Shown here: positions 1 through 6,625 of the stretch, piece after piece
How the letters are laid out: the number at the start of each line of letters is the position of its first letter
Position numbering within the stretch: the first letter of the stretch is position 1
NCBI GenBank assembly: GCA_013375405.1
Contig: JABXJU010000210.1
Span: 1 to 7,532 of the forward strand
Direction: 5' to 3'
DNA length: 7,532 bases
DNA from: Candidatus Helarchaeota archaeon
Lineage (GTDB): Archaea; Asgardarchaeota; Lokiarchaeia; Helarchaeales; HEL-GB-A
Translations under genes and position numbers: made by a program
The notes under the pieces: generated by a model
The model's input: only the letters and a program-made list of their open reading frames with translations
Databases searched by the model: none
Told to the model about the DNA's origin: nothing

Positions 1-14
1 TAATATAAGAATAT

Positions 15-18
15 GAGG
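15..18 (+). promoter_or_regulatory. Shine-Dalgarno sequence of the 78-residue orphan gene
   Basis: GAGG lies 7 nt upstream of the ATG at 26, a normal archaeal spacing. A stop codon in the same frame at 14-16 closes the frame just before it, so the ATG at 26 is the only reasonable start. This supports the short downstream gene as genuinely translated. No promoter can be judged from the 14 bases further upstream. Confidence 0.55.
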
Positions 19-25
19 AAGTAAA

Positions 26-262
26 ATGAGTTCTAAATCAGTAGATGAGAGGGTTAGTAATGACACGCCCATCAAGGAAAAGTCCTTTAATCTGAAGGAT
101 TTTATCATATCGTTTTCTAAATTTGGTAGTTCAGGAAGCTCAAAATACATTTATCATGGTCATGAGACGATTCCCTTTAAGGAAAGACATCCTGCATATC
201 AAGCGATCCTAAAACACGAATTCGCTGATGCCATTAGAAAATTCATTAACAAACTACGTTAG
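26..262 (+). CDS. Small orphan protein, 78 residues, function unknown
   Basis: I do not recognise this protein. It starts with ATG after a GAGG ribosome site, and an in-frame TGA at 14-16 bounds it upstream. The first 20 residues are polar and probably disordered. A hydrophobic patch follows (about 22-33, LKDFIISFSKFG), then a Gly/Ser-rich turn (GSSGSS, 34-39). The C-terminal third, from about residue 57, looks like one basic amphipathic helix ending AIRKFINKLR. There are no cysteines, no signal peptide and no membrane segment. The basic tail is compatible with binding nucleic acid or a protein partner, but that is a guess. It is the only plus-strand gene and converges on the zinc-ribbon gene with 3 bp between stop codons. 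The ribosome site and the lack of a better opposing frame argue that it is real, but no family supports it. Confidence 0.6.
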   Translation: MSSKSVDERVSNDTPIKEKSFNLKDFIISFSKFGSSGSSKYIYHGHETIPFKERHPAYQAILKHEFADAIRKFINKLR

Positions 263-265
263 GAG

Positions 266-814
266 TTAAGCCGAATCATTTGGTTCCTGCTTTAAATTAA
301 CTTTAAATGAACCATCCTTTAACCGTATTAAAGATCCTTCTTTTAGACAATTTCTCGTTAAAATATTAAGTTCAATGGGAGGGATGCCGTAATTATCAAT
401 CATTGCTTCTAAGACATAGGATGGAAAAGTCTTGTATATTGATGAAATTTTCACGAGCATTTCCTTAAACTTACATGAATATTCACTTTCAATGTTCATT
501 CCTTCACTCTTGGATTCATGAATTTTAGATATAGAACCTGCAACCTTGAAATCGCCATTCGCCCTAAGTTCAGGCTTGCCCCCCAATTTTTTAATGGCCA
601 ATTCATCTTGCCTTGCTTTCACCACTTCAACAGCATTGCTTATTCCGTTCACGACTTCACTCGATTTTCTCACGCGTTCTACTTGATGATTCCTTCCACA
701 TCGCAAGCATTTTCTTGTTTTTTGCGTTGTTTTAACGTACATGTATTGTTCACACTTCTTACAAGCGAAGATATAATAAGGTGTTTCATCCCTTTTCCAC
801 GCGATCTCTTCCAT
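266..814 (-). CDS. Zinc-ribbon plus winged-helix protein, DUF1922/DUF5817-like
   Basis: A probable small DNA- or RNA-binding protein. Numbering here is from an alternative GTG at 826, so the ATG preferred here is residue 5. A zinc ribbon spans about 18-50, with ligand pairs C22-x2-C25 and C40-x2-C43 (YYIFACKKC, then TRKCLRCGR). A helical segment (about 55-80, EVVNGISNAVEVVKARQ) follows, then a polar linker. A C-terminal winged helix spans about 118-177, with the pattern FPSYVLEAMIDNYGIPPIEL and a wing ending LKDGSFKV. The order ribbon-helix-linker-winged helix matches what I recall of archaeal DUF1922 and haloarchaeal DUF5817 proteins, whose biochemical role is not established. It follows the helicase gene in an overlapping arrangement, so a role beside that helicase is inferred. 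AGGAGTGA (830-823) favours ATG 814. The GTG at 826 lies inside that ribosome site and would give a GTGA overlap with the helicase stop. Confidence 0.8.
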   Translation of the reverse strand: MEEIAWKRDETPYYIFACKKCEQYMYVKTTQKTRKCLRCGRNHQVERVRKSSEVVNGISNAVEVVKARQDELAIKKLGGKPELRANGDFKVAGSISKIHESKSEGMNIESEYSCKFKEMLVKISSIYKTFPSYVLEAMIDNYGIPPIELNILTRNCLKEGSLIRLKDGSFKVNLKQEPNDSA

Positions 815-822
815 TTTAATGG

Positions 823-830
823 TCACTCCT
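823..830 (-). promoter_or_regulatory. Ribosome binding site that decides the zinc-ribbon gene start
   Basis: Read on the minus strand the site is AGGAGTGA. It overlaps the helicase stop codon (TGA, 825-823) and lies 8 nt before the ATG at 814. The upstream GTG candidate at 826 begins with the last G of this very motif, so it would have no ribosome site at a usable distance. The arrangement implies that ribosomes finishing the helicase re-initiate on the zinc-ribbon gene. Confidence 0.55.
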
Positions 831-2985
831 TTTGATACTCCAAGATGTTTTTAATGATAAAGTATAATTCTTCCTCATTATCGATGGTTATTGCTCGAAA
901 CCCGTGATTACTCGCCAGATTCTGGATTTTTCGTTTAATCACCCTTTTTTCACCCTCGATGCCTTCCTTAAAATCAATGAAATCAAACGCAACGATGAGA
1001 AGGGAACAGATTTGTTGCAAATCTTTAACCTCAATAATTAACTCATCAAAGGCAATGGTCTTTGGATCATAGACCTGAATGAGTACTTTCTCATGAATGA
1101 CAACGTGAAGGTTGGTATCTTTAGAATTAAACGGAATGCCATCCAGTTGAAATCTCTTTCTTAATCCAAATTTCATTGGTAAGAGCTTGCTAATCTTAAT
1201 TGGGATGCCATCAGTCTTTCCTTCTTTTCCCGTTCCTTCAATGAAGGACATTAATTTTGATTGATAATGCCTTGTCATTGGTTTTTTAGGTGTCGATGCC
1301 ATTGATTTCCCCTGAAATTGAGATTCAGGTACATCTTGTTGAATTGTCGCTTCAGCAAGAAAGACACCCTGTTTCTTATACTCATACGATTCTTTTAATT
1401 GTTGAGGATTCTTCAAGTTAATGTTCATTCTTTTTAGCTTGTTTAGCGCAATTCTCAAATATATTTCATCTCGGGTACCTTTGCAGTATAGTATGATCAC
1501 CTTTCCTTCTCGATGGCGGGCAGTCCTTCCCTTGCGTTGGATGAACCGAATTTCTGAAGCCACCACGTCATAAAAAATGACCAAGTCACACTCTGCGATG
1601 TCTAAGCCTTCTTCACCCACGTTCGTGGACACGAGCACGTTGTAAAGTCCTTTCTTAAATTGATCCAAGATCTCTATCTGTTGCTTTTGTGATAGTCCCT
1701 TATCAGCTTCAGATTTTGTTGCTTGTCCCACGAATCGTACTGGCTTAATAATGGGAATTGAAGTGAGCTTATCCGTTATGTTCTTCACGGAATTCCTCAG
1801 TTTCACAAATATCAAGATGCGAGAGGAAGGATCGTGATCTAATTCTTCATTGATGATCTTGACCAATACTAAATACTTGGGATGGATCAAATTTTCAGGA
1901 GAGAATTCCAAATTTCTTTTCAATTCTAAGTATACTTTTCGTATCCTTCCATCCGATGCCAAGACCTTCGAAGCTTTAGAGCTATTTTTCTTTCTTGCAT
2001 CCTTATTGAGCTTTTCCAAGTAAACTAATAAGACGTCCAATCCTTGTTGCTCCACCAGTTCTAGCATGTGATATAAAATGAGCCCTTGGGCATTAATGGA
2101 AAGTGCACTGTAAACCCCCGTTTTATCGCCATTGTTCTTTAAAAGTCCTACTAGCTCCGCGTTTAATCTGAGCAGGTCCTTTCGTATTACTCGCTTGTAT
2201 GATTGATCGTCTCGTGCTTTTAGAAAATTCATCCGGGAAAGATATTGCAACCTTTCTTCTAACACGAGGGCGAGTAGTTGGTGCACGTCTTCCATTAAGT
2301 TAGTCATATCAACTCCAATCTTGTAGATATCCATTGGTTTAATATAGGATTTCACGTCCTTATCTTTTCGAGTCCTGATATGGATGTTTTCTATGGGCAC
2401 GTGTAAATTCCTGCATAATTCATCGATCTTTTTCTTGGATGCTCCTGGTGATGCGGTAAGACCTAAAATGATTCCGTCCGGATTGTGGTCAATAAATTTA
2501 TCAGCTATCATCGTATAAGGATAATCGCCAGTAGTATGATGTGCTTCGTCGAAAACGATTAATGCGGTTGACTTTAAAGTGTATTTTTCATTTACTAAAT
2601 CGTTTCTTAATGTCTGTGGGGTGTAAAATAAGATCTGGTTATCGTTAAAGAGTTCTTTCCGATTTTCAGGAGGAATTTTTCCCGTCAAGACGACGTGTTG
2701 ATCTTCAGGAATGTTGAGAAATCTTGAGAACGTCTCTTGATGTTGATTTATGAGCGGACGCGTAGGAGCAAGCACGATTATCTTACTGTGAGGCGGAAAG
2801 GTCTCCAATATTTTACTTGCCACCAACACGGCAATTATTGTCTTCCCGAGTCCTGTTGGCAACACGACTAGCGAGTTCTTATTAACGCAATCTCCTGCAA
2901 TTTTTACTTGATACTTTCTTATCTCGAGTCCGTGAGAGTTTAATGGCGAATTAAGTGTTTCCCCTTCTTTTATTTCACCCATCAT
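823..2985 (-). CDS. hef: Hef/FANCM-family SF2 helicase with degenerate ERCC4 nuclease domain
   Basis: An ATP-dependent branched-DNA helicase/translocase of the archaeal Hef/eukaryotic FANCM family, expected to act on stalled forks. Motor motifs in order: RKYQ 23-26, Walker A PTGLGKT 43-49, APTRP 73-77, TPQT 122-125, DEAH 146-149, TAS 177-179. The Hef-type helical insertion spans about 225-365. Then come RFVGQA 417-422, STNVGEEGLDI 453-463 and QRKGRTAR 483-490. The match to Pyrococcus Hef, as I remember it, is strong through residue 520. A PIP-box-like peptide QSKLMSFI (575-582) sits in the linker. Residues about 595-718 align with the XPF/ERCC4 nuclease fold, but the ERK triad is Q637-V638-Y639 and the following Asp is Thr643. 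There is no helix-hairpin-helix tail. It is therefore probably a remodeller without cleavage activity. ATGs lie at 2985 and 2982, with GGTGA just upstream. It overlaps the preceding gene by 8-11 nt. Confidence 0.93.
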   Translation of the reverse strand: MMGEIKEGETLNSPLNSHGLEIRKYQVKIAGDCVNKNSLVVLPTGLGKTIIAVLVASKILETFPPHSKIIVLAPTRPLINQHQETFSRFLNIPEDQHVVLTGKIPPENRKELFNDNQILFYTPQTLRNDLVNEKYTLKSTALIVFDEAHHTTGDYPYTMIADKFIDHNPDGIILGLTASPGASKKKIDELCRNLHVPIENIHIRTRKDKDVKSYIKPMDIYKIGVDMTNLMEDVHQLLALVLEERLQYLSRMNFLKARDDQSYKRVIRKDLLRLNAELVGLLKNNGDKTGVYSALSINAQGLILYHMLELVEQQGLDVLLVYLEKLNKDARKKNSSKASKVLASDGRIRKVYLELKRNLEFSPENLIHPKYLVLVKIINEELDHDPSSRILIFVKLRNSVKNITDKLTSIPIIKPVRFVGQATKSEADKGLSQKQQIEILDQFKKGLYNVLVSTNVGEEGLDIAECDLVIFYDVVASEIRFIQRKGRTARHREGKVIILYCKGTRDEIYLRIALNKLKRMNINLKNPQQLKESYEYKKQGVFLAEATIQQDVPESQFQGKSMASTPKKPMTRHYQSKLMSFIEGTGKEGKTDGIPIKISKLLPMKFGLRKRFQLDGIPFNSKDTNLHVVIHEKVLIQVYDPKTIAFDELIIEVKDLQQICSLLIVAFDFIDFKEGIEGEKRVIKRKIQNLASNHGFRAITIDNEEELYFIIKNILEYQKE

Positions 2986-3589
2986 CCATCACCGAAAACA
3001 CGTGATTGCCAATGATAAATTCATCAATCTTTTTATTGCTCTTGTTGTAGGACATTATGAGTTCGCCCAACTTAATTCCCAATCTTGAGGGATAAATGAT
3101 CCCGTTTCCCCTCGTGTCAAATAAATATGGGTGTGCGTCTTTCAATGTCTTTAAATTGGCAATGAGTTCCGTGCCATTTTTCGATACATCAAATCCCTTC
3201 CCACGTTTCATGAACTTGAAAATGTAAATTATATCGTTAAATAGCTTTAATTGGGAAAGGGAGAGTTTTACCACGGGAGGAATGTCAATTTTGTGATGCT
3301 CGTTATCCAATTTTTCCACGATTAAATATGCATGGTTGTTTACACTCTTTTTCTTTAACCGATAATTATTAAAGATAGTGTTGAATTGCTCTTGAAATTC
3401 CAAGATCAGAGAAATCAAGTCATCGACATCCGATGCCTTTATCTTCAGGAATCTTGTCAAATTACTGATATTTAATCTCTTATTGTAATTGCTTTCAAAC
3501 TCCTTTAACACGAGCAAAAATCGATTCAATGTCCGGATCGCGGACCTGAAACTACCATTAGGACCCTGATCATCTGAAGATAAAGTCAT
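2975..3589 (-). CDS. Uncharacterised helix-turn-helix-like protein, first gene of the helicase cluster
   Basis: I do not recognise the family. From the ATG it encodes 204 residues; a TTG directly before it (3592) would add one. Numbered from the TTG, a polar head (1-15) precedes a helical segment with a helix-turn-helix-like stretch at about 38-66 (KRLNISNLTRFLKIKASDVD, then DLISLILEFQEQF). A basic patch RLKKK lies at 78-82. A second helical region runs 110-150. A distinctive segment, DAHPYLFDTRGNGIIYPSRL (152-171), then LGELIMSYNKSNKK, looks like a conserved core. No catalytic motif, cysteine cluster, signal or membrane segment is visible. Its end overlaps the helicase start by 8-11 nt, which indicates translational coupling and a shared function. 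A DNA-binding partner or regulator of the helicase is a reasonable inference. There is no ribosome site before the ATG, so the message is probably leaderless. Confidence 0.75.
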   Translation of the reverse strand: MTLSSDDQGPNGSFRSAIRTLNRFLLVLKEFESNYNKRLNISNLTRFLKIKASDVDDLISLILEFQEQFNTIFNNYRLKKKSVNNHAYLIVEKLDNEHHKIDIPPVVKLSLSQLKLFNDIIYIFKFMKRGKGFDVSKNGTELIANLKTLKDAHPYLFDTRGNGIIYPSRLGIKLGELIMSYNKSNKKIDEFIIGNHVFSVMDDG

Positions 3590-3595
3590 CAAATG

Positions 3596-3618
3596 CTTAT
3601 AATTTAATCAAATAAAAA
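3596..3618 (-). promoter_or_regulatory. Possible leaderless promoter of the helicase cluster
   Basis: The 38-bp gap upstream of the cluster holds AT-rich TATA-like elements on the minus strand: TTTTTATTTG (3618-3609) and AAATTATAAG (3605-3596). The first is centred about 25 nt before the ATG at 3589. That places a TATA-directed start almost exactly on the ATG and explains the absence of a ribosome site. The match to the archaeal TATA consensus is loose, and read-through from the upstream gene cannot be excluded. Confidence 0.3.
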
Positions 3619-3627
3619 GGAAAAATA
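3610..3627 (-). terminator. Possible T-tract terminator of the toroid protein gene
   Basis: Just after the TAA stop (3633-3631), the minus strand carries two runs of five T separated by CC, then ATTT. No hairpin is visible. Archaeal RNA polymerase can stop on U-rich runs alone, so termination is plausible. The same bases overlap the candidate promoter of the next cluster, so terminator and promoter would share about 20 bp. Confidence 0.4.
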
Positions 3628-3630
3628 TTG

Positions 3631-6564
3631 TTACCTCTTGTGATCAAGCGCCTTCTTTGACTCTTTGAGCTGCTTAGTCGAATATGCAATGACAGATCCA
3701 GGAACTACCATGAAAACGACCATTATGGGAATTGCGATCTGAATTTCTTTCTCGTAACTGAATGCCCTCTTGCTAGAACCTTCTCCGAAGGTAACATTTC
3801 CAATGCTAACGGAAGGTTGGATGCCGTCATTAAGAAAGATTTCGAAATAATACTGCGCATTCGTATCAGGTTCAAATGTCAAGGAAAACAAGCTATATCT
3901 AGGGTATTCTTGATGAGCAAATTGCTGTTCATCGATTAATTGACCATCAACATGAATGTTAATAAAAGCCCTACCAAAAGATAATGGATAACTTATTCCT
4001 CCTGATAAGATGGAACCATTTATGAAAAAATCCATTCCACTTGGATTCTCATTGACAGTCAACTCATTTATGGATAAAGTATAGGATGTTGAGAATGAGA
4101 CGTTAAACTCTGCTTTTAGCTGCGTTCCTTCATATGCACGCAAGAATCCGCTAATCGTGGGGTGATTTTCTGCATTTATTGGAATAGAGATGTCCTCAGC
4201 ATACGTGTCATTTGCCGATTTTGAAAAGACGTGAGTTCCGACTTGATCGCTTTCAAACTTAAAGGTAATGTACGTGCCAAAATCCCGCACCACGAGATTA
4301 TATAGCGATACTTCCACGTGATTATGACCCCCTAAAGGGACAACACTTGAATAATGAGCTTCAATCCTTATTTCACTATTCCGCGCCATGTCACATATCC
4401 ATGAGAAGACCTCGTGGCCTATTGCCTCTCGATCTGATGTTAGATAAAATTCATTATATTCGCCGGAATGCAGTATTTGTACCAATTCTTGCGCGAGGTA
4501 GCTATCAAATGAAATATCCAAGTCCAATAATTCAGAGATCTTGTAGCTATAATAGATGTTTTTAATGTTGTCATAATCTAAGCTCGATTCAACGAAATTC
4601 TTGATTTTTTGACTGTTCTTGTTGTATGAATTAAGTGCTTGTAGAACACGAATCATGTAATAAGTGTTTTCCAATATTACTTCCAAGTCTGACGTGTATT
4701 TTGGATCAAAATAAAGCATTGAAGGTGTCTCAACGATGTTTCTATCAACGTAACTATAGAGGGCAACCTTATCAAAATTCAAATCGAGCAAGTTTAAAGA
4801 TAGATGATCTGCAAGTATTTCTAGGCTTCTCATTGCGTGATATGAATATTCAAAAAAGATCCTCGCGTTCAAGAATTCTGATCGGTCTGCCATGTATGGC
4901 CACATGGGCGTGAACGCTCCAAAGTTATCATAATAAGAATCATTTAAAAACTGGGATGCGATAATGCCATCAATTAACCCTAAAAGATCAAATTCAAGGG
5001 CAAAATCATCGAGCTTGAATATCTTTCTTAATGAGTCTAGAGCAAAATGCGTGGATTCATGGGAGCTAATGAATGAAATCTCATCAACATGGTCTCTATT
5101 GCCAGAAGAATAATACTCAATCGGATGTGTTCGCAATCCAATGAATTCATCCGTTTTGATTAAATATCCACTAAACACTTTTGCAGAATATTGACCATAT
5201 GAATGTTCAATATAGGAATCCTTAATACTTTCATATAGGGATTGGATGTCCAATTCTGACATCCGCCCGAATAGATCAAAAGATGATGCGATGGAATGAA
5301 TGAGATTCATGGAAGTATAATCATTCGATAACTGGGAATAACCGTCAGTTTGATAATACAGTTGAGTTGCATTTCCGATTTGATTTTTGCTTTCGAAAGT
5401 TAGTTGAGTAATTTCTTGTGAATTTTTTAATGACCGCATGATTTGAAAAGTATCGATTAACTCGTGATGAACAACCCTCGTGGACTGGTCCCAATTGCCC
5501 TTTGAATTGCGATTCATCAAAATGAAATTGATAACGCCATTTCTATCGATTCCTCCAAAATTCGTGATGTCAGAAAGTTCTAAGCCAATTGCCGTGGCCA
5601 CGATGTTTGTATAGTTAATGCCATAATCCAAGTAAGAAACTCGAAAATAATCATTGTCCGTATCGTATAAATTAGTTAAAAATTGATGAAAATCTGCTGT
5701 CCTGATACTATCTTCTAATCCAAACACCTCTAGCGTTTTCATCGCGTAATACGAGGACAGTAGGTTGGGCTCAAAAAGGGGGTATAGACTGTCTATCCCT
5801 GCATCTTCATCATTAAGGAACCCTCCCGCACTCCAAGAACCCCCTCCCGGTAATTGCAAGTCGTTAACGAATTGAATGATATCATTCTTTTCTGAAGCAT
5901 GTCCAGCCCAATCATTCATTAACAAGTCTAATGCAATGACTGCATGGTACGTGTTGTCCGCCGTGGATGTTTTAAATCCATCCTCCAGATCTGCATCGTA
6001 TGACTGTCCTATGAAGCCGCTAGAAACCGGATTATAGCAACTCCAGATGAAGTTTATCATTTCTTGACCATCGATTAAATCTAAAGACCCCAAGATATCT
6101 AAGGAGAGCACCGCGTAACAATTTGCTTCCAAAACCGAGCTTAGAGGGTAATACATCTGGGAAAAATTAGTATCCAAATACCGGAAGGCTAAAGTGTCCA
6201 TGAATCTATTAACTCCTATATCGTAATGAGACATCACGTAATTAATTGATGCAGTCTGATTAACTCGATCCAATTTTCCCAAAGCATCAAGGATGTAGAG
6301 GGCTTCATACGTTGCCTGCAATGATGGCTCATGAAGTTGCTTAAAATATTCAAGATCTTGGTACTCAAGTACTTTCGCATCAAAAACAGAATCAATTAAG
6401 TCGCGATTACTTCCTGAAGACACTATTGGAGTATTTAACTTGCTATTAGATCTGTCGAAAATGACCATGCCATTCGATGCTCTTGGAACATTTAGAAAGA
6501 AAGACACGATACAGAGAAGTAACATTAATGCAGAACTTATTAGAAAATATTTCCTTAATTTCAT
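3631..6564 (-). CDS. Membrane-anchored extracytoplasmic protein with two prenyltransferase-like alpha/alpha-toroid repeat arrays
   Basis: A 977-residue envelope protein of unknown function. A basic start (MKLRK) and hydrophobic segment 6-25 form a signal or N-terminal anchor. A second membrane segment (about 941-962) precedes a basic tail, giving N-in/C-in topology with a large exterior domain. Helical hairpins recur with the pattern TYxALxxLxxLxxLD...I..FI at about 85, 149, 205, 270 and 318 (first array), then about 416, 505, 574 and 633 (second array). They resemble prenyltransferase/squalene-oxidase repeats. QW-like turns include LPGGGSW (238-244) and SKGNW (354-358). Residues about 735-925 are beta-rich, probably two sandwich domains. 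I see neither the terpene cyclase DxDD acid motif nor a prenyltransferase zinc site, so a binding or scaffold role is likelier than catalysis. Many N-x-S/T sequons fit a glycosylated surface protein. ATG 6564 is the only start that keeps the signal; the ribosome site is weak. Confidence 0.8.
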   Translation of the reverse strand: MKLRKYFLISSALMLLLCIVSFFLNVPRASNGMVIFDRSNSKLNTPIVSSGSNRDLIDSVFDAKVLEYQDLEYFKQLHEPSLQATYEALYILDALGKLDRVNQTASINYVMSHYDIGVNRFMDTLAFRYLDTNFSQMYYPLSSVLEANCYAVLSLDILGSLDLIDGQEMINFIWSCYNPVSSGFIGQSYDADLEDGFKTSTADNTYHAVIALDLLMNDWAGHASEKNDIIQFVNDLQLPGGGSWSAGGFLNDEDAGIDSLYPLFEPNLLSSYYAMKTLEVFGLEDSIRTADFHQFLTNLYDTDNDYFRVSYLDYGINYTNIVATAIGLELSDITNFGGIDRNGVINFILMNRNSKGNWDQSTRVVHHELIDTFQIMRSLKNSQEITQLTFESKNQIGNATQLYYQTDGYSQLSNDYTSMNLIHSIASSFDLFGRMSELDIQSLYESIKDSYIEHSYGQYSAKVFSGYLIKTDEFIGLRTHPIEYYSSGNRDHVDEISFISSHESTHFALDSLRKIFKLDDFALEFDLLGLIDGIIASQFLNDSYYDNFGAFTPMWPYMADRSEFLNARIFFEYSYHAMRSLEILADHLSLNLLDLNFDKVALYSYVDRNIVETPSMLYFDPKYTSDLEVILENTYYMIRVLQALNSYNKNSQKIKNFVESSLDYDNIKNIYYSYKISELLDLDISFDSYLAQELVQILHSGEYNEFYLTSDREAIGHEVFSWICDMARNSEIRIEAHYSSVVPLGGHNHVEVSLYNLVVRDFGTYITFKFESDQVGTHVFSKSANDTYAEDISIPINAENHPTISGFLRAYEGTQLKAEFNVSFSTSYTLSINELTVNENPSGMDFFINGSILSGGISYPLSFGRAFINIHVDGQLIDEQQFAHQEYPRYSLFSLTFEPDTNAQYYFEIFLNDGIQPSVSIGNVTFGEGSSKRAFSYEKEIQIAIPIMVVFMVVPGSVIAYSTKQLKESKKALDHKR

Positions 6565-6569
6565 TTGCC

Positions 6570-6583
6570 TACAAATATTTGTA
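6570..6583. promoter_or_regulatory. 14-bp perfect palindrome in the leader of the toroid protein gene
   Basis: TACAAATATTTGTA is a perfect inverted repeat with no spacer. It ends 5 nt before the ATG at 6564 and lies downstream of the predicted transcription start (about 6590-6595). This position suits an operator for a dimeric repressor or, less likely, an RNA stem near the start codon. AT-rich palindromes of this length can also arise by chance. Confidence 0.35.
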
Positions 6584-6616
6584 TGTCATGAGTTATACCT
6601 TAAATTCTAATGCAGG

Positions 6617-6624
6617 TATTTAAA
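6617..6624 (-). promoter_or_regulatory. TATA box of the toroid protein gene
   Basis: The minus strand reads TTTAAATA, matching the archaeal TATA consensus TTTAWATA. With usual spacing, transcription would start near 6590-6595 and leave a leader of about 30 nt. The bases just upstream are the T-tract of the neighbouring terminator, so the usual purine-rich BRE is absent. The downstream gene needs its own promoter because a strong terminator separates it from the gene before it. Confidence 0.55.
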
Positions 6625-6625
6625 C

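Noticed and set aside
518..835. Plus-strand open frame of 105 codons antisense to the zinc-ribbon gene.
   Set aside because: It lies wholly opposite a gene with clear zinc-ribbon and winged-helix motifs, and its own product shows no domain pattern.
4347..4913. Two plus-strand open frames (4347-4565 and 4635-4913) antisense to the toroid protein.
   Set aside because: They lie opposite a continuous 977-residue repeat protein and have low-plausibility compositions rich in Arg, Cys and Ser, as expected of shadow frames.
5045..5059. HESTH (residues 502-506 of the toroid protein) matches the zinc-protease pattern HExxH.
   Set aside because: The flanking residues do not form the hydrophobic helix expected of a zincin, no third ligand is visible, and the stretch coincides with the start of a toroid repeat helix (STHFALDSL). 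It is most likely chance.
6510..6513. Possible lipoprotein signal at LLLC (residues 15-18) of the toroid protein.
   Set aside because: The lipobox needs a small residue directly before Cys. Here it is Leu, and the Cys lies inside the hydrophobic core rather than at its end.
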